DNA of 32,146 bases, taken from assembly GCA_009746045.1 (NCBI GenBank), contig RPFO01001066.1, forward strand, positions 1 to 32,146, written 5' to 3'. Of the stretch, positions 22,301-31,024 are shown one piece after another. Within the stretch, counting starts at the first letter, position 1, and every line of letters starts with the position of its first letter. The notes beneath the pieces were generated by a model that worked only from the letters and a program-made list of their open reading frames with translations, ran no database searches and was not told the DNA's origin. Source of the stretch: Mesostigma viride (taxonomy: Eukaryota > Streptophyta > Mesostigmatophyceae > Mesostigmatales > Mesostigmataceae). The position numbers and the translations under genes are program-made.

Positions 22301-25300
22301 CGGCGCGATGGTGGCTCATGCCGCGCGTGACGCGCGTCTTCACGCGCATGTACGACCCCGACCTGCGCAACCCCGAGCTCTTCTACCTGCGCGTGCTGCT
22401 GGAGAAGCGCGCCGCGCACTCGTTCGAGGAGCTGCGCACCGTGGGCGGCGTGTTGCTCAGTAACGAGATGGCGTGCCGGCGGCTGGGCCTGCTCGAGGAC
22501 GACGACGCGGCGGTGGAGAGCATGCGCATCGCCGCGCGCCGGCTGGAGACGCCGTACGCGATGCGGCGGCTGTTCGTCATCCTCGTGCTGCAGAAGCTGA
22601 GCACGATGAGCGCGCTGTGGCGGTTCAAGGAGGAGATGATGAAGGACCACCTGTTCTACGCGTACGAGGACGTGCACGGCGGGGTGGGCCGCAGAGCCAA
22701 GCAGCCCATCACGCTCGAGGACCGCGAGGCCGCGCTCGCGCGCACGCTCGCCTACCTGGACAAGCGGCTGTCGGCCTACGGCTACGACGTCTGGGAGCTG
22801 GAGCCCGTGCTCAAGTGCCGGCGCGACAGGGGCGAGGACGTGTGCCGGCGCAAGCGCAAGCACGACGACGACGACGACGCGAACATCCTCGCGCCCGACC
22901 TGAGCAAGTTCTCTCTCGTGCAGCGCGAGGCGTACGAGACCTTGCTGCTGGCGATCAAGGGGCTCAGCCCGGACCGCCGGCTGTTCGTGGACGGGCCCGC
23001 GGGCACGGGCAAGACCATGGTCATCAACGCGGCGATGCAGCAGTCCGCGCGCGACGGCTTCAAGGTGGTGCCGATGGCGTTCACGGGCGTCGCGTCGCTG
23101 CAGATGTGGGGCGGCCACACGTCGCATCACGCGTGCGGGTTCCCGCTCGAGCTCGACCTCGAGTACGGCTGCCGCGTGACGCGCAACTCCGCCAGGGGGC
23201 GCACGCTGTTGGAGGCGCACGCGCTCGTCGTCGACGAGATCGGCATGATGAACGTGGAGCTGATCCATCTCTTGCACGAGCTGCTGGTCGAGCTCACCTT
23301 TGTCAAGGAGCCGTTCGGCGGCAAGGTCGTCATCTTCGCCGGCGACTTCCGGCAGGTGGCGCCCGTCGTCAAGGGCGCCAGCGAGCTGGCGACGGCCGAC
23401 GCCAGCGCGGTGCGGTCGCCACAGTGGGTGGGCGTGCACCGGCTGCCGCTCGAGTTCAACTACCGCGCGCGCGAGGACCCGGAGTACGCGCAGTTTGTCG
23501 CCGACGTCGGCATGGACAACGTCGCGTACGAGGCGGTGATCGACGACCGCACGCACCAGGAGGTGGCGATGATCCCGCTGCGCATGGTGCAGCCGGTCAA
23601 GGACGAGGACGAGCTGATCGCGCACACGTTCCCCAACGTCAACGACGCGAACGCGTGCATGCGGTCCTCGATCGTCGCGGTGACCAACAAGGCGTGCGAC
23701 GACATCAACGCGGCTGTCCTGGCCAAGCTGGAGAACCAGGAGCGCAGCACGTTCAGCCACGACCGCGTCGCCAAGTCGGGGGAGAGGGTCTCCATGAGGA
23801 CCCTCAACTGCGCGCGTCAAGACGGCGTCCCCGACCACGAGTTCAAGTGGAAGGTGGGCGCGGTGGCCATGATCACGCGCAACCTGTCCCACAAGGACAG
23901 GTTGCAGAATGGGACGCGCGTCGAGCTCGTAGACGAGCAAGACGGCGCGTTCCTCGTGAAGACGCCGGACGGGGAGCTGCACGCGATCCCGCGGATCGCG
24001 TTCAGCATCGACGCCGACAAGTTCAAGATCCTCAGGATGGCCTACCCTTTCAAGGTACGTGGGCGCGCGCAGGGAGGGGCGGGGTGAGCGCCATGCGGTG
24101 TCGTTGCTTGCGGTGTCGGCTCACGCCTTGCGATCGTATGACTTGCGGTGGCCTTGGCTGAATGCTCCCTTGCTTTCCTCGATGTCTTGCTTGCTTACGT
24201 CCGCGCGTTTGTATGGTCGTCGCGCAGCTGGCGTATGCGGTCACGATCAACAAGTGCCAGGGGCAGACGCTGGAACGCGTCGGCCTCTGGCTCAAGCACG
24301 ACGTGTTCGCGCACGGCCAGCTTTACACGGCGCTCACGCGCGTGGGCGCGAGGGGGCACATCCGGGGCTTGTTCGGCTACGAGTTCGACGGCGTCGGCTA
24401 CAGCAGGAACATCGTCAACTGGACGATCTGCAGGGCGCGGGCATCAACATGCGCAACAAGGCGGAGGACCGCGTCAAGGCGCGCATCCGGAGGCGCCAGC
24501 GAGGCCGGCGCCGCGCACAGGCATCCGACGACTGGGAGCTGCCGGACCCGATGAGCGGCGAGCCCCAGGACAACGAGTACGACAACCCCGACGACGAGCA
24601 CACGTGGGAGCTCGGGGACGACGAGGCGTGTGCGGAGGCCGACCAGGCGTGCGCCGATGACGCGGCCAAGAGGCGGTGGAGGCAGGTCGTCGAGGAGCCA
24701 CTGTGGGCGGACTTCATGCTGGAGAGCGACGGCGAACAGGATCGCGACATCCTGCGGCAGGACGGCTTGATGTCCGACGGCGAGCCTGAGGAGCCCGAGC
24801 TGCTGTTGTACGAGGGTGGCGACAGCGACGAAAACGAGGGCGTGCCCGACCTAGGTGACTGTGAGGATATGGTAAGCATATGCTGACTGTGAGGATATGG
24901 TAAGCATATGCCGCCGCCGTCGTCACGAGATGAAAGCCTCCCTTGGCTGCACCGAGCGTGCGCGCCCGCTGCTGACGCATCTCGTGCGCGTGTGACCTCG
25001 TGCGTGGCCGTGTGCGTGCCGCGTTGTTTTGGCGCTCAGGGGCTGGACGAGTACGGCGACCCGCTTGACGACGACCGCTGCGACGCGCCGTCGGCGCCCG
25101 ACGACTTTTGCGAGGAGGTGAGTGCTGCTGGCCCATCTCGCGTGCTAGCGCCCTGTTCCGCGTCCACTCGTCCTCCTTTTTGTTGCTCACATTCGCCTCC
25201 GCGATCGCTTGCCGACCCTCACAGGACAACGACTCCGGGCTGGGCGCCGCCCTCGAGGACTTTCGCGACTGCGTGGGTCAATTCGACGACTACCCCTACG

Positions 25301-28300
25301 TACGTTTCCCGGTGCCGCTGTCTTTCTTGACGCGCGTTTCCTACCTCCGCCTACCTTTGCTGCGCGCGCCACGCGTCCAGGGACGCTGAGCCGATCGCCG
25401 TTCGATGCGGTTGCGTGTCGTGCGATTTTTCCCTTGCAGGACGATGACGACTCGGACCACTCGTACGCGGATATCCGATCGGGCCCTGAAATCGGGCACG
25501 TGGCCGTGGGAGCGAAATGCCCTCCGGATTTCACGATGGAGGAGCGCGACGCGATAGCGGTGGGTCTTTGAGCTTGCAGCGGTGACTCTTCCACTTCCCT
25601 TGCTAGCCGTTGCCAGCGCGCTCTCGGTGCAGGGCACGTGCTAGCGCGCGCGAGGCACCATGGCACCGCCTGGCCATGTCCACCCCCCAAACGATGGACC
25701 TGCGAGCCCCCACTTTGCACACATGATGGACTATTGTGGGGCATGCCTCCTCCCAATTTTCAGCCCAATCCAAGCTCGTTTTCATATTTTAGGACCCTGG
25801 CCCACCTCTAAGGGTGGGCACGTGCTAGCGCGCGCTAGGGACCATCGCACCCCCTGGCCATGTCCACCCCCCCCAAACGATAGACCTGCGAGCCCCCACT
25901 TTGCACACATGATGGACTAGTGTGGGGCATGCCTCCTCCCAAGTTTCAGCCCCATCCAAGCTCGTTTGCATGTTTTAGGACCATGGCTCACCCCTAAGGG
26001 TGGGCACGTGCTAGCGCACGGAAGGCACCATGGCACCGCCTGGCCATGTCCACCGCCCCCAAACGATGGACCTGCGAGCCCCCACTTTGCACACATGATG
26101 GACTAGTGTGGGGCATGCCTCCTCCCAAGTTTCAGCCTGATCCAAGCTCGTTTTCATATTTTAGGACCCCGGCCCACCTCTAAGGATGGGCACGTGCTAG
26201 CGCGCGCTAGGGACCATGGCACCCCCTGGCCATGCCACCCCCCCCAAACGATTGACCTGCAAGGCCCCACTTTGCCCACATGATGGACTAGTGTGGGGCA
26301 AGGCTGCTCCCAAGTTTCAGCCCAATCCAAGCTGGCCCACCCCTAACGGTAGGCAGCCTTCCGCCACACTAGCGTTATTGCATGGCGCGCAAGGGACCAT
26401 GGCCCCCTCTGGCATGCGTTTGCTGACCTCGCCTGCCCACTCGCGATCGCGTTCACGGGGCTTGTCGATTGCGCGGTCGCAGGCCGCGATGGTGTTTTCG
26501 TCGGACGAGGAGGAGGACGTTGGAGACAACGATGCCTCACAGGATTCGGAGCGCGGTCCCGCTGACGGGCGTGAGACGACCGTCGACGCCGCGCCGGGCG
26601 GGCCTGTCCCGGCGGTGGCGGGTCAGGTGCCGGCTGGAACGCACGGGGACGCCGCACCGCACGCCGCTGCGGCCGCCGGCGTGCCGGGTGACCCCATCCT
26701 TGGGACAGCGGACCCTGCAGACCCAACGCTCGTGGGGACGGCGCGCGAGCATGGCCGGGACGTCGAGGGTCTCCTGACACACGTGCGCGGCGTCCTCGCG
26801 GCGTGCCGAGCGCTGCTGCCGCGACTGCAAGGGGTCCCACTCGGCGCGCCGCCTCGCCGCGACCCCGTGGAGGCGCTGTACGCGAAGCTGTGCGCGTCGC
26901 GGGCGCGCGGCGAGCTGGGCGGGCAGGACCGGCTGCGCTTTGACGGGGGCAGGGACGGCCTGGCCGGGTTCGGGGCGGCCTCGCTTGCGCCCGCCGAGTT
27001 CGCGATGACGTTGCTCCTGTGGTCGCGCGAGCACGTTGGCGGCTCGCCGCCGCTGCTGGTGAGCGACGAGTGCGAGCAGCTGCGCGGGCTGTTGGGCGGG
27101 GACGGCGACGTCGCGGACGTGGTGCGCCGGTTGCTGGCGCACGCGGATGCGCACACGTTGGTGGAGCGGACACCGTGCTGCGTCGACGCGCGCTGCGAGG
27201 CCGCGGCGGACGAGAGCGTGCTCGACTTGGTCGACCTCGGCGCGGGCGAGGGGACGCTCGCGGAGCGCATGGCGGCGCTGCTGAGGCGCGGGCGCCGGAT
27301 GGCGCCTGCGTGGATTGCGGCGAGCCGGGCGCCAGCCGCGGGCGCCACCTCGATGGCGGCTTCCCTGCGAGCGTGCTGTTCCACGTCGCGGGCGGGGCGG
27401 ACTTGCGCGCGTGCGGGGGGGCTGCCTGCCGTCGTCGCTTGACGTGCGCGTCGTGGACGGCCCTCGTGGGCAAGAGGTCGCCGCGGTCGCGCGCCTGCGT
27501 GGCTTTGTGCAGGTAAGGGCCGGCAGGGACTCGTTTTCTGCCGCGCCGTCGACGGCGAGGCCGGTCGGTTCCGAGTCGTCGACGCGCTCACGGGCGGCGT
27601 CACTGTGGAGACGCTGCGGCTGGATGACCTGGAGCAGCCCGTACTCGTGTGCATGTACGCCGTGACAGCGGCCGAGGACCCGGCGACGACGCGCGAGTCG
27701 TGGCCCTCGCAGGCAGCCACCTCTCCCGGGGCTGCCGGCGAGCGCGCTGCCACTGCAGAGAGGAGGCGCGAGGAGGACGCCACGGCCCCTGCTGCCGCTC
27801 AGGTGGCTCCTTGCCAGGAGCGGACGGGTTGCGGCGCTTGCGCCATGTTCGATCGGCTGATGGCGTCGCACGGCCACGTCCGGCTGTGCGCCGACCGCAC
27901 GCGCACGTTTTCCTGGCGCGACAACTGCTGCCACATGAACGCGGCGCTCGAGTTCGTGTGCGAGCTGCTGCTGCTGCTGCAGACGCCCGCCGTGTCGGGC
28001 TTGCGATTCCTGACGTGCTGCGCCGCGGGAGAACCCCACGACTGGCGCTGCGAGCTGGGGCTGGAGCTGCTGCGCTGCGTGCTGGCGGTCGCGCAAGGGC
28101 GGGGCCGAGAAATGGACGCGCGGCGCGACGCGGTGCTGCGCGTGCTCGACAGGCACTTGCCCGGGCGAGTGGCCGCCGACCCGGACGACGCGTATGACAA
28201 CATGAGGATGCTGATGCAGCACGTGGCGGCCGGCGGCCCGCGCTGCGGCGAGCGCACCTGCGAGCTCGGCGTCAGGTCGGACGACGGCCCGGTGGAGCTG

Positions 28301-31024
28301 CCGCTGTTGGTCATCGACTGCCATGACGAGTGGGACGTCGCGACGCGCCTCGCGTCGGTGTGCCGAGAGTACGCGCCGGACGTTCCCGTGGCTTGCGGTC
28401 TGTGCCAGCAAAAGGACTGCGTCGCGCTGCGCCACTACGACGAGCTGCCGCGCGTGCTGCCCTTCGGCCGCCTGAACCAGCTGCCGCCCGGCGCCTATCG
28501 CGGGGCGGGCCTGCCAGAGACGATGCAGCTGACCCTGTCGGTCGGGCCGGCGCGGCGGCAGGTGCGCGTGACCGCGCGGCTGCGGGCCGTGGTCGAGCAC
28601 ACGGGCGGCCACTTTGTGCTGCTGCGCCGTCGACGAGCGGGCGCGCGGTGGGAGGTGGTGGACGGGCTCGCCAAGTTGGACGGCGTGAGCCACCGCGACC
28701 GCGTCGACTTGGCGCGGCTCGCGAGGCTGACGGACGCCTGCTGCTACGTGCTGGATGAGCAGCCGGGCGAGACGCCGGCGCTCGACGAGATGGACTGCGA
28801 CGACGGCGTCGCCGCGCACACGCTCGACGGGGACAGCGAGTCGGCCGTCGTGCGGAGTGTTGGCAGGACTTCGTGCACCTGCAGGACGCGTGCGAGGGCC
28901 TCGCGCTGCGGCAGCGCAGCGACGTGGCGTTCAAGGGGCCGCTGTCCGCCCCGCTGGAGCTGCTGTACGCGCTGCTGTGCCGCTGCCAGGCGCAGAGCAG
29001 CGCACACGACCTGCGCTGCGTCACCTTCGACCGGGCGGGGCAGGTGGGCGGCGCGGGGGACGTGGGCGCGCGGTTTGCGCTGGCGCTGCTCATGGCCGTG
29101 TGGCAGCGCGCGCAGGGCACGCAGCAGCTCATGGACGCGGCGTCCGGCGAGCTGGAACGCGCGCTGGCGGCGTTCGAGCGGCGCGGCGACGACGGGTCGC
29201 TGCTGTTCTCGCTGGAGCTCATGCTGTCACACGTCGACGCCCCGCGGTTGGTCGAGCGCGGTCCGTGGTGCGTCGCGTGCGGCCAGCCTGTCGGCACGGT
29301 CGTCGAGACCGAGCTGCCCTTGCTCGACTTGGCGCGCACGACGGGCGGCCTCACGCATCACATCGCGGCGGCCGTCAAGGAGTGCGTGTCCACGGGCGAG
29401 TGCGCGGCGTGCGGGTTCGCCTGTTGCCAGAGCTTGCGCAGACTCCACGGGCGCTTGCCCGCGTGCCTCGTGTTCCGCGCTGCCGACGAAGCGGTCTTGA
29501 GCGCGGGCAGGGTCCCGCCGGACCGCTTCTCAGACTGGCTTGCCCTCGGCGACGACCACGAAATCGAGGTGGACCTGCGCTCTGCGGCTTCGTCCAGCGC
29601 ACGTCCGCGACCGCCTCTCTTTCTGGCAGCGCGCCTGCGACACGCCCGACGGCTGGTGGGTCAGCGACGGCACGGGACCGGCGCGGCGGCGGCGCGACCG
29701 GGACTTGGTGGGCGGGGCGGCCACGGAGATGGTGTACGCGTACGAGGTGGCGGCCGCGGCCGGCGCCGCCTACTATGACGAGGACCTCGGCGACGCGGCC
29801 GATGCCCCCTTGGACGCGCCGGCGCCACGGGAAGCAGAGCGCGCGCCGCGTTCGCCCGTCGTCGTCGACGGCGATGGCCAGGACGAGCGTGCCTCGCACG
29901 CAGCGCCCGTCCGACCCATCGATGTGTCGCGCGATGACGACGTCGCCATCGACACGGAGTCCCTGACGCGACCGCTGGCAGCGGCGCCGCGCGACGACGA
30001 CTGCGTCAGGACGGGCGAGGGGCAGGACACCACACCGTTCGCGTTCCGACCGCGCAGGGCCGCGCAGCAGCAGCCGCTGGTGGCGGACTGCCATCGGTTC
30101 GTCACCTTCTTGCAGCAGAACGGCGGCGCGACTCTGCCTCCGAACCCGCGCGGCTCGTACAAGTGGGGCGAGAACAGCTGCCCCACCGACGCGGCGCTGG
30201 GGCTGCTGTACTTGGCGCTGGCGGTCACCAAGGAAGGTCTGCGCCTGCTGACGTGCCACCGCGCGGACGAGTCGCACGGCGACGCGTGCGCGCTCGGGCT
30301 GCTGCTGCTGTTCTGCATGCACGCGTCCAGGACCGGCAACGTGTCCATCATGACGCGCGCGAGGGAGGCGGTGCGGCCGCGGCTGGACGCGTCGCTGGGG
30401 AGGGCCCGCGGCGCGATGGACAGCGTGACATCTACCGCCGCGGGCCTGCTCCGGTACGTGGACGGCGTGGTTCCTCGCCAGGGCGACTTCGCCTGCCGGG
30501 CGCCGTTCCCGGTCGACGGTCGGCTCGTCGACGTCAACAAGTTCACGCTCAGCCCGTGGGAAGCCGACCGCATGGACATCGACGAGCGCATCGCGGCCGC
30601 GTGCACGCAGGAGCGCATGGGCGCGCGCCCGCCGTGCCACCACTGCGGGTCGCCCCGCTGCGTGCCTCGACGCTACTTTGACCGAGTGCCGCCCGTGCTC
30701 GTCTTTCTGAACGTCTCCAGCCACCTCCCGCTGATCAACTACGTCGGGAGCGGGCTGCCCAAGACGCTGGAGATGACCCTCTACATCGGCCGCGCGTGCG
30801 TGCAAGTGCGCGTCGCCTTGCGGCTGTGCGGGGCGGTCGAGTACCACCCAGCGCACTTTGTCGTCTTGCGGCCGGTGGACTTGGACGCGGGCACGTGGGA
30901 AGAAGTGGACGACGGCCCGGGGCTGTGCGCCCCTGTCATCCGCATCCACCCGCGCATGAACCTCGTCGCCCTGGCCACCAAGACGACGGCGTGCGCGTAC
31001 TCCGTGACGGTGCTCGATCGGTGA
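9149..31024 (+). CDS. Giant Helitron-type gene: helical repeats, Rep, PIF1 helicase, USP-like modules
   Basis: I read one gene of about 28 exons and about 4,200 residues, ending at TGA 31022-31024. Exons: to 9268, 9399-9461, 9651-9713, 9913-10362, 10492-10560, 10737-10889, 11060-11236, 11366-11521, 11658-11882, 12033-12188, 12321-12560, 12754-12936, 13106-13186, 13311-13475, 13594-13665, 13865-14251, 14482-14909, 15476-15700, 15834-16031, 18477-19883, 20072-20368, 22116-22163, 22279-24054, 24228-24871, 25040-25117, 25225-25299, 25440-25559, 26483-31024. All junctions are GT-AG and the phases agree (phase 2 after 14909, 15700 and 16031, otherwise 0). The start is uncertain; ATG 9149 is the first in the used frame after a stop in the competing frame, and upstream non-coding or coding exons (8569-8743, 8969-9148) are possible. 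Rep and helicase together define a Helitron, a rolling-circle DNA transposon. Eight -1 frame changes interrupt the reading. Separate genes instead of one remain possible, but no stop or start signals favour a split. Confidence 0.7.
9539..9580. repeat. 25-bp tandem duplication
   Basis: The segment cctcaagcatactcgtg occurs at 9539 and again at 9564 in the intron between the second and third exons of the giant gene. A small local duplication of no evident function. Confidence 0.8.
10240..13665 (+). other. Six exon-pair repeats encoding a helical unit
   Basis: A-type exons of about 50-60 codons end at 10362, 10889, 11521, 12188, 12936 and 13475. Each is followed by a B-type exon starting at 10492, 11060, 11658, 12321, 13106 and 13594. 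A units share F..AA, then ERL..I.YLL..LE (clearest ERLARIQYLLNALE in the fourth and VEEQIEYLQSLVNEV in the sixth), and close on Ala at the donor. B units begin with VT.L..LLRYW (LKELLRYW, IQNNLRYW, LKKALHQW, LQKML), and copies two to four continue into a Pro/Val/Ala-rich tail. Every exon is phase 0-0 and a multiple of three, so pairs can be duplicated without disturbing the frame. The pattern suggests amphipathic helices or coiled coil for oligomerisation; I do not recognise a named domain. Confidence 0.7.
10576..10655. repeat. 40-bp perfect tandem duplication in an intron
   Basis: Two exact copies of a unit that starts gcttgatgactcatc and ends gtgtgagtt, in the intron 10561-10736. The unit contains a potential donor (gtgagtt) and a pyrimidine stretch before ttag, so it resembles a small splice-signal cassette, but it carries no open frame worth calling. 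Confidence 0.95.
13865..14909 (+). other. Rep N-terminal region: acidic segment and zinc-binding motif
   Basis: Exon 13865-14251 is charged and probably disordered, with a basic patch (QRRRKR) and then an acidic run of Asp, Glu and Ser, ending KKKR. Exon 14482-14909 includes CPKCHAPMFKEE, then CC, GK and L spaced as in the cysteine-rich N-terminus of Helitron Rep proteins (C..C.A..F.EE, then CC..GK). It continues with a basic helix (EKRRRRERLLAEA). The donor at 14910 splits an Arg codon, and the phase-2 acceptor at 15476 completes it. Confidence 0.75.
14991..15475. repeat. Intron with leader and short 30-bp satellite
   Basis: Part of intron 14910-15475. It carries three stray copies of the 40-bp family (gctatgct.aattttt, around 15003-15065 and 15366-15395). 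Between them are the satellite leader (15066-15180, cacatgattaggggccagac) and about six 30-bp units to 15355. No gene. Confidence 0.85.
15476..16031 (+). other. Helitron-like N-terminal domain exons (Helitron_like_N part)
   Basis: Exon 15476-15700 has the typical Helitron arrangement: an N..FA..... stretch, then a G.......L.LHGQ..ERIKPI segment, then FFFLLDKPGK, which corresponds to the usual QLYIYD region. Exon 15834-16031 continues with LLTYNPLLQQFARQA, matching the L..NPL...F..A block that follows in Helitron proteins. Both junctions are phase 2. These two exons are flanked by satellite-filled introns (14910-15475 and 16032-18476), a difficult setting for gene prediction. Confidence 0.8.
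16100..16996. repeat. 30-bp satellite with trailer inside an intron
   Basis: About 19 units of the 30-bp satellite at 16140-16705 are followed by the ~290-bp trailer (16706-16996), which is nearly identical to 5050-5365 and includes gtacaaaacattgtc and aggaaatacttgcatgcaa. It lies wholly within intron 16032-18476 of the Rep gene. Confidence 0.92.
16997..18352. repeat. 40-bp satellite array inside an intron
   Basis: About 33 head-to-tail copies of a unit near 40 bp, with aaaattttct, caccaccctt, gtggcgcg and gagctatgcc in order. Early copies read accgcccttacttatgttgcggg. A higher-order repeat of 321 bp (eight units) is visible: the five-A variant at 17660 recurs at 17981, with the same neighbours. 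The long open frames here arise because the unit has no stops; since 40 is not a multiple of three, they read the three phases in turn and are not coding. The array ends about 125 bases before the 3' splice site at 18476. Confidence 0.95.
18477..20368 (+). other. Helitron Rep catalytic region (HUH, two-tyrosine nuclease)
   Basis: This part cuts and rejoins single DNA strands in rolling-circle transposition. Visible landmarks in order: FATFTCNPMWPEI (from about 19075), RGLPHAHVIF with His-Ala-His at 19281-19289, then KCMKN, KCAKRFP, WIVPYNAW, FEAHINF, and YLNKYINKG with the two tyrosines at 19791 and 19803. The exon ends at 19883, and the next (20072-20368) carries VSGTQADWVGRGFHE and LPVHQDGQ, again as in Helitrons. 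All key residues are present. One base appears to be missing in the C run at 19064-19067 (gggcccctcgg), which shifts the frame from 1 to 3 just before the FTCNP motif. Confidence 0.92.
20405..22033. repeat. ~183-bp satellite array in the Rep-helicase intron
   Basis: Eight to nine tandem units of 180-185 bp (cccactttgc at about 20581, 20761, 20945, 21128, 21309, 21492, 21677 and 21860). Each has gatggactagtgtgggg, catattttaggaccctggcc, gggcacgtgctagcgcg and gatggacctgcgagcc. The last unit is a variant ending ggtaggcagcctt, cactagcgttattgcatggcg and ccctctggcatgcg. The array fills most of intron 20369-22115. No gene. Confidence 0.95.
22116..24440 (+). other. PIF1-type helicase domain
   Basis: A 16-codon exon (22116-22163) and the 592-codon exon 22279-24054 lead into the helicase, which unwinds DNA 5' to 3' during transposition. 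The linker from Rep shows FYLRVLLEKRAAHSFEELR and RRLGLLEDD, standard for Helitrons. Motifs: Walker A GPAGTGKT at 22993-23016, Walker B VVDEIGMM at 23227-23250, KVVIFAGDFRQVAPV just after, and, in exon 24228 onwards, AYAVTINKCQGQT and GQLYTALTRV (motifs V and VI). The final YSRNIVNW resembles the end of Helitron helicases. The splice 24054|24228 is phase 0. A single-base deletion is inferred at about 24415-24440, because the coding frame moves from 3 to 2. Confidence 0.95.
24440..25559 (+). other. Acidic linker spread over small exons
   Basis: After a basic patch (ARIRRRQRGRRR) the exon ending at 24871 becomes very acidic, with many Asp and Glu (for example DNEYDNPDDEHTWELGDDE). Three small phase-0 exons follow: 25040-25117, 25225-25299 and 25440-25559, all rich in Asp, Glu and Ser, the last beginning DDDDSD. 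They tie the helicase to the USP-like modules and are probably flexible. No enzyme motif is visible. Confidence 0.7.
24856..24911. repeat. 28-bp tandem duplication across a 5' splice site
   Basis: The 28-base unit at 24856-24883 is repeated exactly at 24884-24911. It includes the last codons of the exon (GAC TGT GAG GAT ATG) and the donor gtaagc, so two identical candidate donors stand 28 bases apart. Using the second would insert 28 bases and shift the frame, so the first (24872) is the likely one. Confidence 0.95.
25630..26418. repeat. Second ~183-bp satellite array, in another intron
   Basis: Four units of 185-186 bp of the same family as 20405-22033 fill intron 25560-26482. It finishes with the same variant last unit (ggtaggcagcctt, then cactagcgttattgcatggcg, ending at ggcatgcgtt), so the two arrays share their right boundary. 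Confidence 0.95.
26483..27670 (+). other. USP-like module A, catalytic residues missing
   Basis: After an acidic start (FSSDEEEDVGDNDASQ), module A runs from about 26840. It shares with module C the block HTLVERTPCCVDARC (C: PRLVERGPWCVACG), a second C..C pair (CVDCGEP), a PASVLFHV strand, then RFRVVDALTGG. The expected Cys box is replaced by GAPPRRDPVEALY. At the His box position LVF stands where module B has HFV. Three -1 frame changes are needed, near 27285-27305, 27415-27421 (a run of seven G) and 27505-27525. It could be a structural or ubiquitin-binding pseudo-protease, or decay. Confidence 0.6.
27830..28790 (+). other. USP-like module B with intact Cys and His boxes
   Basis: Shows the peptidase C19 layout: Cys box DNCCHMNAALEF with the presumed nucleophile at 27929-27931, LRFLTCCAAGE, a Cys-containing finger region (CGERTC, then CGLCQQKDC), a PRVLPFGRL strand, and His box VVEHTGGHFVLL with the His at 28610-28612, then RWEVVDGLAKLD, the typical W...D element. 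USPs cleave ubiquitin from proteins. Here the partner is unknown, and processing of the polyprotein itself is a second option. Uninterrupted in frame 2. Confidence 0.7.
28855..29770 (+). other. USP-like module C, catalytic residues missing
   Basis: Begins after an inferred -1 shift at 28855-28866 with WQDFVHLQDACEG. The Cys-box position reads GPLSAPLELLYALL, with no Cys-x-x-Asn/Asp pattern. It keeps the finger cysteines (CVACG, and later CAACGFACC), the LPACLVFRA strand and the tail DTPDGWWVSDG. Two further -1 shifts at about 29578-29590 and 29603-29618 are needed to reach ALCGFVQ and then RLSFWQRACD. The His of the box is replaced (LSF instead of HFV). It resembles module A more than B or D. 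Confidence 0.6.
29770..31024 (+). other. Acidic spacer and USP-like module D with Cys and His boxes
   Basis: An acidic, Pro/Ala-rich spacer leads to module D at about 30090. The Cys box is WGENSCPTDAALGLLY with the Cys at 30179-30181. It continues LRLLTCHRADE, a finger region with CHHCGSPRC, PPVLVFLNVS, and the His box VEYHPAHFVVL with the His at 30854-30856, followed by TWEEVDDG. Asp replaces the usual Asn in the Cys box. The frame is unbroken from about 29620 to the TGA. This closes the protein. Confidence 0.7.

Noticed and set aside
26343-28819. Long minus-strand open frames opposite the USP-like modules and helicase (also 22153-23982)
   Set aside because: They are shadows produced by GC-rich codon use in the plus-strand gene, with Arg/Ala/His-rich translations and no motifs.
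27290-29620. Programmed -1 frameshifting in the protease modules
   Set aside because: No slippery heptamer with a downstream structure is evident at the sites, and eight such events in one protein is implausible. Missing bases or decay are simpler.
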